Shown here one piece after another: positions 35,178 to 43,502 of a stretch of DNA of 64,000 bases. Each line of letters starts with the position of its first letter. Position 1 is the first letter of the stretch. The notes under the pieces were generated by a model. It worked only from the letters and a program-made list of their open reading frames with translations, did not search any database and was not told the DNA's origin. Position numbers and translations under genes: made by a program. Source of the DNA: Acidiphilium sp. PA (GTDB lineage: Bacteria > Pseudomonadota > Alphaproteobacteria > Acetobacterales > Acetobacteraceae); assembly GCF_026191915.1 (NCBI RefSeq), contig NZ_JAIMBY010000004.1:186001-250000 (forward strand), written 5' to 3'.

Positions 35178-36516
35178 GCGCGGCAGCGTGTTCCGCATGG
35201 CCAGCTTTCGGCTGGCCGTGCTGGGCACCATGCTTTCGACCATCGGCGCCATCATCGTGTTCGCCATGATCTATGGCGCGACCGCCCGCGCCGCCCGCCA
35301 GGAGTTCAGCCCGATCGTGGCGGGCGACCGCGCCGATCTGATCGCGGATGCCCTGTCCTCGGGTAGTTCGCTGCGCTCGGAAATCGAGCTGGCAACGCTG
35401 CAGGAGCGCCATACTTTCTACGCGCTGACCGATACGAACGGTGTCGAGCGCGCTGGAAATATCCCTATGCCCTCCAACCCGCTGCTCTGGCGCCACCTCA
35501 CGCGCTGGAACCTGCCCGGGATGCCGCCGGGTGTGCGCGCGATCGATGGCATCGGTCAGCGCCTGTCCGACGGCGACATCCTGTTCATCGGTGAGGATGC
35601 ATCGGTGTTCGCGCGGCTGAATACCGAAATCGCCTGGGTGTTCGCCGGGGTGTTCGGCTTCATGATCTCGCTCGGTCTGGTGATGAGCCTGCTGATCGCA
35701 CTTTACAGTCTGCAACGGGTGCGCGCGATCAGCGAGGCGAGCCGACAGATCGTCGCGGGCGATCTGTCGCACCGGATCAAGCTGTACGGCATCGACGACG
35801 AGCTGGATTTCCTCACCACCGACCTGAACCTGATGCTCGCCACGATCGATCGCCTGGTCGAAACCGCGCGCCAGGTCACCAGCGACATCGCGCATGATCT
35901 GCGGGCGCCACTCACCCGGCTGCGCGATCATCTGGTGCAGGCCCAGCGACGCACGGTGACCGATCCGGGCTACGCTCAGGCGTTGCAGCAGGTGGAACAG
36001 ATCATTGCGATCTTCGCTGCCCTGTTGCGGATCGCCGAGGTCGAGGCCGGGGCGGTGCAAGGGCATTTCGAGCAGGTCGACCTGTCCACCCTGTGCCGCG
36101 CATTGGCGGAATCCTACGAACCAGTGGCGGAAGACCGTGGCCAGCGCCTCACCCATGCGATCGCGGACGATCTGATCATTCAGGGCGATACCGCGCTGAT
36201 CACTCAGATGATGGTGAACCTGATCGAGAACGCAATCCGCCACTGCCCGCCCGGCATCGCCATCACTCTCGCCGCGCACGCGCAGGACCGCGTCCTCACG
36301 ATCGAATTGGCCGACCGCGGCCCCGGCATCCGCGATGCCGATCGCGAACGTGTCTTCCGCCGCTTCGTCCGGCTCGATGCGGCGCGCACCACCGCCGGCC
36401 ACGGCCTCGGCCTCGCGTTGGTCAATGCCGTCGTCGGCCTGCACGGCGGCACGATCGCCCTGCTCGACCATGCGCCCGGCCTGATCGTGCGGATCACGCT
36501 GAAGCTCACCGCGTGA
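35161..36516 (+). CDS. Sensor histidine kinase
   Basis: A 451-residue inner-membrane kinase. One helix near residue 15-35 and another near 155-180 bracket a periplasmic sensor domain of about 120 residues with no known fold. HAMP follows (SLQRVRAISEASRQIVAGDLSHRI). The H-box SDIAHDLRAPLTRL has His245; the catalytic domain has NLIENAIRH, LADRGPGI and GHGLGLALVNAVV. ATG at 35161 overlaps the regulator by 17 bases; 35197 (MASFRL) is a non-overlapping alternative. It is the partner of the upstream response regulator. Confidence 0.93.
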   Translation: MRAPAERGSVFRMASFRLAVLGTMLSTIGAIIVFAMIYGATARAARQEFSPIVAGDRADLIADALSSGSSLRSEIELATLQERHTFYALTDTNGVERAGNIPMPSNPLLWRHLTRWNLPGMPPGVRAIDGIGQRLSDGDILFIGEDASVFARLNTEIAWVFAGVFGFMISLGLVMSLLIALYSLQRVRAISEASRQIVAGDLSHRIKLYGIDDELDFLTTDLNLMLATIDRLVETARQVTSDIAHDLRAPLTRLRDHLVQAQRRTVTDPGYAQALQQVEQIIAIFAALLRIAEVEAGAVQGHFEQVDLSTLCRALAESYEPVAEDRGQRLTHAIADDLIIQGDTALITQMMVNLIENAIRHCPPGIAITLAAHAQDRVLTIELADRGPGIRDADRERVFRRFVRLDAARTTAGHGLGLALVNAVVGLHGGTIALLDHAPGLIVRITLKLTA

Positions 36517-36549
36517 CACTCCAAAGCCCCATTGCCTAGCGGCAACACG

Positions 36550-37224
36550 TCAGGATTCGACGTGCGAAGCGAGGCCGTTCGGTTGCGCCCGCCCGATAAT
36601 TGCCCGCCCAACGAGGCTGCCCGCTAGGGTGAACAGGGCGACGCTGCCCATCTGCCAGACCAACATCGTCGCGAAACTGTCCGCCCGATGAAACAGTCGC
36701 AGCGCGCACTCTGCCAGCGCCGCTGCGGCGAGCGCCGCGCACAGACATGCGTGCGCAGTGCGGAACATCGGGCTGTGCCGCAGCAGCACCACCATCGCAA
36801 CCGCAGGCGCAATGCCCGCCACAGCGATTGCCGGAACGCACATCACATCGACATGCAGTCTCAGCGCACCGCCCTGCGTACTGACCGATAGCGACATGCA
36901 TTGCCGGCCCAGCACACCCAACCAAAGCGCCATCGCCCCCACCGGCAGCAGAAGTTTCCAGCCCGGCTGATCAGGTCGGCCGGCACAGAACGCAGCATAG
37001 GCGGCGGCAACCCCGGTCAGCACCGCCAGCGCCTCGTCGAGCGCAAAGTCGGGCCGCAGCAGCAACGACAGTACGTCGGGACGCGGCCCCATCATCAGTG
37101 TCACCAGCGCCAGTATCGGCACCGTCACGGCCAGCCACCACATCGTCAAGCGCGCGGGCGCCGGCGCGCGGTACACCGGGCTCAGTTCATCGGCCAGCGC
37201 CGTGATCAGACGTTCATTCGACAT
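36550..37224 (-). CDS. nrsF: NrsF-family anti-sigma factor (DUF1109)
   Basis: A 224-residue inner-membrane protein with six predicted helices, matching NrsF (negative regulator of sigma F), the membrane anti-sigma factor described in Caulobacter. Visible features: a short cytosolic N-terminus (MSNERLITALADELSPV), then helices, with a conserved cysteine in the loop after LGRQC and another in VDVMCVPAIA. In Caulobacter two cysteines of NrsF sense the inducing stress. It overlaps the sigma gene by 11 bases, and GAGG lies just before the ATG. Confidence 0.85.
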   Translation of the reverse strand: MSNERLITALADELSPVYRAPAPARLTMWWLAVTVPILALVTLMMGPRPDVLSLLLRPDFALDEALAVLTGVAAAYAAFCAGRPDQPGWKLLLPVGAMALWLGVLGRQCMSLSVSTQGGALRLHVDVMCVPAIAVAGIAPAVAMVVLLRHSPMFRTAHACLCAALAAAALAECALRLFHRADSFATMLVWQMGSVALFTLAGSLVGRAIIGRAQPNGLASHVES

Positions 37225-37780
37225 CCTCGACCCCCATGGCATGCCGCAGCCGCCGGATCGCCCGGAACGTACCGACCTTCAACGCGGTCACGGTCAGCCC
37301 GGAAACCGCGGCAGCTTCAAGCAAACTCAGTTCCCGCAATTTAAGCATATCGAGAATCTCCTGATCGCGTAGGGATAATCGCCCGATCGCCGCCTGCATC
37401 GCCGCCTGATCCACCGCCGCATCCTGGTCCGGATTCATCCGCAACGCCTCCGAGGTTGCCGGCACATCGTCCAGGATCGTCTCACGCGCCGCGTGACGAT
37501 GGCGCTGGCGGCGTACTTCGGCTCCGCGCAGTTTCATGATGCCGAATAGGAACGGTGCTACCGGCCGGCACGGCTGGTACAAGGCAAGGCTGCGGTGCAA
37601 CGCCAGCAGCGTCTCCTGCACGATATCCTCGATATCCGACAGCGTGGCCGTCGGCCATCGCCCGCGCGCCCGCGCCCGCAGCCATGGCAGTGCGGCGGCC
37701 AGCAACGCCCCATAAGCCCGCCGGTCGCCCGCCTGCGCCGCCGCCAGCCAGATGCGCCAATTGGCGTCTTCCTCCGCCAT
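37214..37780 (-). CDS. sigF: ECF RNA polymerase sigma factor, sigma-F type
   Basis: A 188-residue ECF sigma factor. Region 2 includes DIEDIVQETLLALHRSLALY and the -10-binding segment FLFGIMKLRGAEVRRQRHRH. Region 4 is RLSLRDQEILDMLKLRELSLLEAAAVSG with its HTH helix TVTALKVGTFRAIRRLRHAMG. GGAGGATGG stands right before the ATG at 37780; an earlier in-frame start is less likely. Being coupled to nrsF marks it as the sigma-F group that answers oxidative, chromate or copper stress in relatives. A matching promoter lies on the opposite strand at 37879. Confidence 0.9.
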   Translation of the reverse strand: MAEEDANWRIWLAAAQAGDRRAYGALLAAALPWLRARARGRWPTATLSDIEDIVQETLLALHRSLALYQPCRPVAPFLFGIMKLRGAEVRRQRHRHAARETILDDVPATSEALRMNPDQDAAVDQAAMQAAIGRLSLRDQEILDMLKLRELSLLEAAAVSGLTVTALKVGTFRAIRRLRHAMGVEDVE

Positions 37781-37878
37781 CCATCCTCCGTCAGAAGCGA
37801 TCCCGATCATCCAATGCCGCCCCGCCGCTGTCCATGGCCAGCCAGACCCGCGCCCCGAAAAAATCCCCGGCACGAACG

Positions 37879-37904
37879 GTAACCAAAACCCGCGACACCG
37901 CGTA
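37879..37904 (+). promoter_or_regulatory. Sigma-F-type promoter (GTAACC, 16 nt, CGTA)
   Basis: GTAACC (37879-37884) is followed by exactly 16 bases and CGTA (37901-37904). This is the layout published for Caulobacter sigma-F targets (GTAACC-N16-CGAA), with one mismatch in the -10. It points at the small exported protein gene whose ATG is 69 bases downstream, divergent from the sigma-F gene itself. Confidence 0.78.
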
Positions 37905-37972
37905 TATCAGGCTGATAGGCACAGCCCGATCACATCCGTCGGCCCGTCCGTAGCACCTTGGAAGGAACCACT

Positions 37973-38191
37973 ATGAAAAACCCAACCGCGCCCAACCCGA
38001 TCACACGCACAGCCCTCGCACTCGGTTCGGCCGTAGCCATCGCCGGTCTTGTGAGCGCGGCACCCGCCCAGGCTGCAACGTCTGCGAACCCCTGCGCCGG
38101 CGGCAAGATGGGCGCAAAATCCAGCGCCAAGCCCGGCCATGCCGCGATGACCAACAAAAAAATGAAATCGGGCGCCTGCGCCGGCAAATAA
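37973..38191 (+). CDS. Small exported two-cysteine, lysine-rich protein
   Basis: A 72-residue product. The ATG follows GGAAGGAACC. A signal peptide (residues 1-34, ending AAPAQA) leaves a mature chain of about 38 residues with Cys41 and Cys69 near its two ends, both in the motif CAG(G)K, seven lysines and two methionines close to lysines. No family is recognised. The composition and sigma-F control recall the small secreted copper-binding peptides (BufA/HvfA-like) found under sigma-F in other bacteria, but the usual DUF692 and DUF2063 partner genes are absent. The next gene starts nine bases downstream. Confidence 0.78.
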   Translation: MKNPTAPNPITRTALALGSAVAIAGLVSAAPAQAATSANPCAGGKMGAKSSAKPGHAAMTNKKMKSGACAGK

Positions 38192-38199
38192 ACCCGGCC

Positions 38200-38841
38200 G
38201 TGCCGGCCGCCAATCCTGCCCGGCTGGCGGCCGCCGCTGGATTGGTCGCCGCCCTTCGATCGATCGAGGATCGCGGCTCCAACCTGGTCGCCGAACTGCT
38301 GGCCGGCGCGCCGTTTATGGCCTTCGAACATCATCCGCCCGGCGATGTCCACGATCCGGTCAGCGGCGCGCAATATTACTTCCACGCCCACGCCCCAGGC
38401 GAAGCGCGCGCACTTGGCCCGAGTTGGGCGGAAATCGGCCATATCCACACCTTCATTCGTCCGGCCGGGCGGGCCGAGGATGCGCCGATCCATCACCTGA
38501 TCGCAATCGCGCTCGACCGCTGCGGCCGCCCGACCGCCCTGTTCACCACTAATCGCTGGGTCACCGACGATGATTTCATCCCGGCGTCGCAGGCGATCGG
38601 TTACGCGCGCGCCTATCAGGTCAGCGATGGCGCACCGGCGAGCCGGTGCATCAATGCGCTGTTCGCACTGTTCGCGACCGAAATCGCCGATCTGCTGACC
38701 GCGCGCGACGCCGCGATCGCCGCCTGGCAAAGCGACCATCCCGGCATCGATCCCTTCGAGGACCGCGACCTCGAGATCACCTCGGCCCACCCGATCGACC
38801 TGCTCGCGGTCCTGACGGCGCTCCAGGACACGCTCGCCTGA
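38200..38841 (+). CDS. Uncharacterised protein, possibly DUF6969 family
   Basis: A 213-residue cytosolic protein read from GTG nine bases after the small exported protein, without its own clear ribosome site, so probably translated by coupling. It has histidine-rich conserved-looking stretches (FEHHPPGDVHDPVSGAQYYFHAHAPG, IGHIHTFIRP, PIHHLIAIALDR), which could form a metal site, and no membrane segment. From memory it resembles a family listed as DUF6969. No enzyme fold was recognised. Its place behind the sigma-F promoter suggests it works with the small peptide, for instance in metal handling or peptide modification (inference). Confidence 0.72.
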   Translation: MPAANPARLAAAAGLVAALRSIEDRGSNLVAELLAGAPFMAFEHHPPGDVHDPVSGAQYYFHAHAPGEARALGPSWAEIGHIHTFIRPAGRAEDAPIHHLIAIALDRCGRPTALFTTNRWVTDDDFIPASQAIGYARAYQVSDGAPASRCINALFALFATEIADLLTARDAAIAAWQSDHPGIDPFEDRDLEITSAHPIDLLAVLTALQDTLA

Positions 38842-38863
38842 GCCGCGCGTCCTGGCCGTCTCG

Positions 38864-39967
38864 TCAAGCCGATTTGCCCCAAATCTTTAGAAACACCGCC
38901 TTGTAGCCGTTCGAGGGATTGAACACATTGGCATTGCCGCCGTCCTCATCGATGTTGTCGGGCGTGAACAGATGCACCGGATCGGGCTCGCTCACCGCCT
39001 TTTGCCCAGCGAAAGCGCGGTTCAGCTCATCGACACATTGCCACCCTTCCAACTCCAACGGCGCCGCCACCGTCGCGGTCTGGAATTGTTTCGAGCGAAT
39101 TCGCTGAAACGCCGATTCAGAACCATCGCCCGCCGACACGTTATACGGCGGCCCATCACCCTTCCGCCCGGACGCGGCCAATCCAGGCGCCATATAATCG
39201 TAATACAGATCATTGATCGCCAGCGAATAATTCCAGCTCTTGCCGAATTTCGACAGCAGCGCTGCCGTCACCTGCGGCATTCGCGTCGCAGTCGCGCCCA
39301 GTGGCACGTTCTCGATCGCGAGCACCTTGCACCCCACGCATTGCTTGATGGTCTTGGCCATCTCGGCCGATTTGGCCATCGCGATCGCATACTCGCTGGT
39401 GGTGAAGATCACCACATTCGCGTGTCCATCCGACTTCGCAATGGCGTACAGCGCTGCCGCCTTCGCGACGTCCAGCGAGTTCTGCGTGACATTATAGATC
39501 ACGCCGGGCGAAGCAATCGGACCGGGACGCGGCGACGCATTCCAGCCTACCACCTTGATGCCCGCCTTGTCGGCCTGCTCGATGAACGGCGCGGATTGGA
39601 CCGCATCCACCCCGCCCAGCACGATGCCCGCCGGCTTGAGCGCGATCGCCGAAGACAACGCGGCGTTCTGCCCAGCCGCCGTGCCCTTACCGTCAATCAA
39701 GCGGAACCGCCAGCCGATCGCCCTGGCCGCCGCCGCCACGCCCTTGGCCACACCGCGTGCGCCGCCGTTCGACTGATCGGTCGATACATAGACAATGAAC
39801 TTGCCCGGCACCGCCTTCGGCCCGGTGGTCGGGCCAGTGTAGGGTATCGTCTTGCTAGTCGCCGCCGCGACGAACGCCTTTGCCGCCGCGACGGTGGTAT
39901 CGGCCAGCGCCCGCCCGGACAATCCGGCCGATGCCGCCGCGATGGCGATGATCATTCCTGGTTTCAT
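38864..39967 (-). CDS. Sugar ABC importer periplasmic binding protein (type 1 fold)
   Basis: A 367-residue periplasmic protein with a signal peptide ending GRALA. The body has the ribose-binding-like plan: GKFIVYVSTDQSNGGARGVAKGVAAAAR, IDGKGTAAGQNAALSSAIALKPAGIVLGGVD, KAGIKVVGWNASP, and the C-domain INDLYYDYMAPGL. The sequence is divergent from classical RbsB. It precedes nothing on its strand and follows the permease with a four-base overlap, so the operon order is dehydrogenase, ATPase, permease, binding protein. The likely ligand is a sugar acid such as idonate or gluconate (from context). Confidence 0.85.
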   Translation of the reverse strand: MKPGMIIAIAAASAGLSGRALADTTVAAAKAFVAAATSKTIPYTGPTTGPKAVPGKFIVYVSTDQSNGGARGVAKGVAAAARAIGWRFRLIDGKGTAAGQNAALSSAIALKPAGIVLGGVDAVQSAPFIEQADKAGIKVVGWNASPRPGPIASPGVIYNVTQNSLDVAKAAALYAIAKSDGHANVVIFTTSEYAIAMAKSAEMAKTIKQCVGCKVLAIENVPLGATATRMPQVTAALLSKFGKSWNYSLAINDLYYDYMAPGLAASGRKGDGPPYNVSAGDGSESAFQRIRSKQFQTATVAAPLELEGWQCVDELNRAFAGQKAVSEPDPVHLFTPDNIDEDGGNANVFNPSNGYKAVFLKIWGKSA

Positions 39968-41046
39968 AAATCCCCCCCTGTTGCCGAGGCAGCCGGTGCC
40001 GGCACCAATGCCGGCCGCACCGCCTTCAGATGAACCGCGCGGCGGCGCTGCGCGAAACCGGCCAGGCCGATCGAGAGCACCAGCGTGATGCCGTTGAACA
40101 AATCCGACACGAAAAACGCCCCGCCCAGCTGCTCGATCCCGGAAATCCCGACCGCCAGCAGCACCTCGGCGGCAACCGTGCCCCAGACATTGACCCGCCC
40201 CGGCTTGATCGTGGTCGAGCCGAGGAAGGCGCCGACCAGTGCCGGCAGCAGATAGCTCAGCCCCAGGCTGGTCGTACCGATCCGCAATTGCGCCGCCAGC
40301 ACGACCGAGGCGAACGCGGTCAGCACGCCGGAGGCGATGAATACCCCGACCACATGGGTCCGCACTGCAATGCCGTTGAGTTCGGCGGCGCGCCGGTTAG
40401 CACCGATCGCATAGAGCACGCGGCCGAGCGGCATCCGCTCGGTCACCAGCCACAGCACGAAGGCGATCACCAGCACATAGACCACCGGCAAGGGGATCAC
40501 CCCGAGCAACCGCCCGTCGTTGATCGCGGTGAACCCGGCCGATAGCGTGCCGACCATCTGTTCGCCACCAGTATACCATTCCGCCAAAGCGAAAATGATC
40601 GTGCCGGTGCCCAAGGTGGCAATGAAACTGTCGATCTGCGCGATCTCGACCAGCAGGCCGTTCATCAACCCGAACAAGCCGCCCAGCACGAGTACGGCGA
40701 GGACCGCAAGCGGCCAGGGCCAGTGATATTGCACCTGCAGGCTGATCGCGATGATCGACCACAGCACGATGCCGTACCCCACCGTCAGATCGATCCGCCC
40801 CGCGATCATCGGCAGCAGCGCCGCCAGCGCCAGCAACGCCACGACCGATTTCACCACGAACACCGCGCGCATGTTGTCCGCGGTCGGAAACGTATCCGGC
40901 AGCAGGATCGAGAACAGCGCGATCAGGAACAGCGTGATGATCGGCAGCCCGTAGGTGGTGAGCCCGCGGCGCACCAGCTCGCCGCGCCCCATGCTCTCGC
41001 GCTCGGCCCCGCTCGGCTCCAGCGCGTCAGATTTGAGCGATTCCAT
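39964..41046 (-). CDS. Sugar ABC importer permease (RbsC-like)
   Basis: A 360-residue inner-membrane permease with about 8-10 helices. The family stretch LLPMIAGRIDLTVGYGIVLWSI, GLMNGLLVEIAQIDSFIATLGTGTI and GRVLYAIGANRRAAELNGIAV with VVGVFIASGVLTAFASVVLAAQ are those of RbsC/XylH proteins. Start: AAGGGAG eight bases before the ATG at 41046 favours it over 41061. The gene overlaps the ATPase gene by 20 bases and the binding-protein gene by four. Confidence 0.92.
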   Translation of the reverse strand: MESLKSDALEPSGAERESMGRGELVRRGLTTYGLPIITLFLIALFSILLPDTFPTADNMRAVFVVKSVVALLALAALLPMIAGRIDLTVGYGIVLWSIIAISLQVQYHWPWPLAVLAVLVLGGLFGLMNGLLVEIAQIDSFIATLGTGTIIFALAEWYTGGEQMVGTLSAGFTAINDGRLLGVIPLPVVYVLVIAFVLWLVTERMPLGRVLYAIGANRRAAELNGIAVRTHVVGVFIASGVLTAFASVVLAAQLRIGTTSLGLSYLLPALVGAFLGSTTIKPGRVNVWGTVAAEVLLAVGISGIEQLGGAFFVSDLFNGITLVLSIGLAGFAQRRRAVHLKAVRPALVPAPAASATGGDL

Positions 41047-42562
41047 GCGCACTCCCTTCATGTCGCCGTGAAAACACCCCGGCCGATGCCGCCGCGATCA
41101 ACCGGTCGATGGTGAGCCCTTCACCCGCCAGTTCGGCGACCACCGCGCCCCGGTCGAACACCAGCGCGCGGTCGCAGATCTGCGCGATTTCCTCGAAATC
41201 CGACGACACCACCAAAATCGTTGCCCCCGCCGCCGCCGCCTCGGCGAACAGCCGGTAAATCTCGGCCCGCGCGCCGACATCGACGCCCGAAGTCGGGTCC
41301 TCCACCACCAGCAGCTTTGCCCCCTGGTCGAGCCAGCGCCCCACCACAACTTTTTGCTGATTGCCGCCCGATAATTGTTCGAGCAGCAGCCAAGGCTGGT
41401 TCGGCCGCAGCCCGACCCGGCGCCCAAGCGCGTGTGCGCGCCGATGCACGCGGCGCGGTGTGATGTAATCCAGCGCGCCCATGCCATGCGCATACGGGTT
41501 CAGAAACGCATTCTCCGCGATGCTCAGCCGCGCCGCGGTCGATTCCCCGGTCCGGTCGCCGGCGACGAACCCGATCCCCCGCGCCATCGCATGGCGCGGA
41601 TCGCGCGGCGCATAGGCCGCGCCATCGAGCGTGATCGCGCCCTCATGCACCACCGCCCGGCCGAATAGCGCGCGCCCCAGCCGTTCCTGCCCGGCGCCGA
41701 CCAGCCCGGCCAGGCCCACGATCTCGCCCGCCCGGAACGCCGCATCGAGCGGCGCCGCCGTCTCGATCACGACCGACCAGCACGCGAGCCGCACCGCGGT
41801 GCCGGCTGCGCAATCGGTACGCCGGTGCCGCGCGAACCCCTGCCCGACGATCATCGAAATCAGCCGGTCCGCCGTCAGCCCCGCCACCGGCCCGGCGCCG
41901 GCCAGCCTGCCATCGCGCAGCACCACCACCCGGTCCGCCAGTTCGAACACCTCGTCCAGCCGGTGCGACACATACACAATCCCCACTCCGCGCGCCCGCA
42001 ACTGCCGCAGCGCATCGAACAGCCGCGCCACTTCCGAAGCCGGCAGGCTCGCGGTCGGCTCATCGAGCACCAGCACCTCGCCGTTCGCCGCCAGCGCGCG
42101 GGCAATCGCCACCAGTGCGCGCTCCGCCCGGCCAAGATCGCGGATACGCGTGTCCGGATGCCGATCGAGCCCGAGTGCGGCCAGTGCCGCCACCGTGCGC
42201 GCGCGGTTCGCCGCCCGGTCGATCAGCCCGATCCGTCGCAAAAACCCCAGCGTCAGCCCGAAATTCTCACTGATCGTCATCCAGTCGAACAGGCCCAGAT
42301 CCTGGTGAATGAAGCGGATCGGCAGCAACCCGGGCGACCCCGTGATCTCCCGCCCTTGAAACCCGATACTGCCCTCATCCATCCGGTGAATCCCGGCCAG
42401 AATCTTGATCAGGGTCGATTTGCCCGCACCGTTCTCGCCCAGCAGAGCCACGATCTCGCCATGCCCGACGGTGAAATCCACCCGGTCCAGCGCCCGCGTG
42501 CCGCCGAACGATTTGCCGATGCCGCGCATCTCCAGCAGCGGCGGCGTCTGGGCAGCGCTCAT
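41027..42562 (-). CDS. Sugar ABC importer ATPase with two nucleotide domains (RbsA-like)
   Basis: A 511-residue ATPase with two ABC modules. The first has Walker A GENGAGKST, Q-loop RFIHQDLGLFDWMT, a variant signature DLGRAERALVAIA and Walker B VLVLDEPTASLP. The second has GLVGAGQERLGRALFG in place of a canonical Walker A, as usual in this family, and signature LSGGNQQKVVVGRWL with VVEDPTSGVD. The first module's signature (DLGRAER in place of LSxGQ) departs from the consensus. Start ATG 42562 overlaps the SDR stop by four bases; a longer frame runs into that gene and is rejected. Confidence 0.92.
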   Translation of the reverse strand: MSAAQTPPLLEMRGIGKSFGGTRALDRVDFTVGHGEIVALLGENGAGKSTLIKILAGIHRMDEGSIGFQGREITGSPGLLPIRFIHQDLGLFDWMTISENFGLTLGFLRRIGLIDRAANRARTVAALAALGLDRHPDTRIRDLGRAERALVAIARALAANGEVLVLDEPTASLPASEVARLFDALRQLRARGVGIVYVSHRLDEVFELADRVVVLRDGRLAGAGPVAGLTADRLISMIVGQGFARHRRTDCAAGTAVRLACWSVVIETAAPLDAAFRAGEIVGLAGLVGAGQERLGRALFGRAVVHEGAITLDGAAYAPRDPRHAMARGIGFVAGDRTGESTAARLSIAENAFLNPYAHGMGALDYITPRRVHRRAHALGRRVGLRPNQPWLLLEQLSGGNQQKVVVGRWLDQGAKLLVVEDPTSGVDVGARAEIYRLFAEAAAAGATILVVSSDFEEIAQICDRALVFDRGAVVAELAGEGLTIDRLIAAASAGVFSRRHEGSAHGIAQI

Positions 42563-43323
42563 ACCACGCTCGTCAGCCCGCCATCGACGAAGATGGTCTG
42601 GCCATTGACGAAATCGGCGGCGGCGGAGGCCAGAAACACCGCGGTACCGCCCAGCTCCGCCACCTCGCCCCACCGCCCGGCCGGCGTGCGGGCGACCAGC
42701 CAGGCGGTGAACGCGGGATCGGCCACCAAAGCCGCCGTCAGCTCGGTGCGGAAATACCCCGGCGCGATCGCATTGACCTGAATATTATGCCGCGCCCACT
42801 CCGCGCACAGCCCGCGCGTCAATTGCCGCACCGCCCCTTTCGACATCGCATAGGGCGTGATCGAGGCGCGGCCCAACTCGCTTTGCACCGACGCGATATT
42901 AATAATCTTGCCGCGCCGCCGCGCGATCATCCGCCGCCCGACCGCCTGGGCGACAAAAAACGCGCCCTTCACATTGATCGCCATCAGCCGGTCGAAATCC
43001 GCCTCGGCGAAATCCTCCGCCGCCATCCGGTGCTGCATCCCGGCATTGTTGATCAGGATATCGATGGCACCATCCGCCTCGATCGCCGCAACCCCGCGCT
43101 CCACGCTGGCCGGGTCCATCACGTCGAACGCCTGGCTCGCCACGTCGTGCCCCGCCGCGCGCAAGCCGGCCGCCGCCTGTTCGAGTGCGGCGCCATCGCG
43201 CGCATTCAGCACCACGGCGGCACCCGCCTGCGCGAGTGCAGCCGCAATCGCCAGCCCGATGCCGCGGCTGCCGCCGGTGATCAAGGCACGTTTCCCGCTG
43301 AGGTCAAACGCCTGGTTCGTCAT
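42559..43323 (-). CDS. gno: Gluconate 5-dehydrogenase / 5-ketogluconate reductase (SDR)
   Basis: A 254-residue short-chain dehydrogenase. The cofactor loop TGGSRGIG is near residue 14, NNAGMQHR follows, the catalytic SVQSELGRASITPYAMSKGA holds the Ser, Tyr and Lys, and the substrate/C-terminal part NAIAPGYFRTELT, RTPAGRWGEVAELGGTAVFL closely follows Gluconobacter Gno and E. coli IdnO. It interconverts 5-keto-D-gluconate and D-gluconate with NADP(H) or NAD(H). It is the first gene of the importer operon and divergent from idnD, which makes the same ketone from L-idonate. Two adjacent ATG codons (43323, 43326) are possible starts. Confidence 0.85.
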   Translation of the reverse strand: MTNQAFDLSGKRALITGGSRGIGLAIAAALAQAGAAVVLNARDGAALEQAAAGLRAAGHDVASQAFDVMDPASVERGVAAIEADGAIDILINNAGMQHRMAAEDFAEADFDRLMAINVKGAFFVAQAVGRRMIARRRGKIINIASVQSELGRASITPYAMSKGAVRQLTRGLCAEWARHNIQVNAIAPGYFRTELTAALVADPAFTAWLVARTPAGRWGEVAELGGTAVFLASAAADFVNGQTIFVDGGLTSVV

Positions 43324-43439
43324 CATCCTGCCCTGCGCCCGGTCCTGACCATTCGGCCGGCGGGCGCTATTTTTATGGTTTCGTATCAAACGCGTCAGCC
43401 GTACCATAACCCGCGTTGCCGTCGCGACAATTCCGGAGC

Positions 43440-43455
43440 ATGTTACCGCTAACAC
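43440..43455. promoter_or_regulatory. GntR/IdnR-like operator between gno and idnD
   Basis: TGTTACCGCTAACA (43441-43454) is an inverted repeat TGTTA/TAACA. It is very close to the E. coli GntR/IdnR operator core TGTTACCGGTAACA. It lies in the 180-base divergent promoter region, about 50 bases before idnD, whose neighbour encodes a LacI/GntR-type repressor. Confidence 0.78.
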
Positions 43456-43502
43456 AACCCTCGTAACACAAAGCCGCCCGGCGTCTCAAGGAGGAATTTT
43501 CC

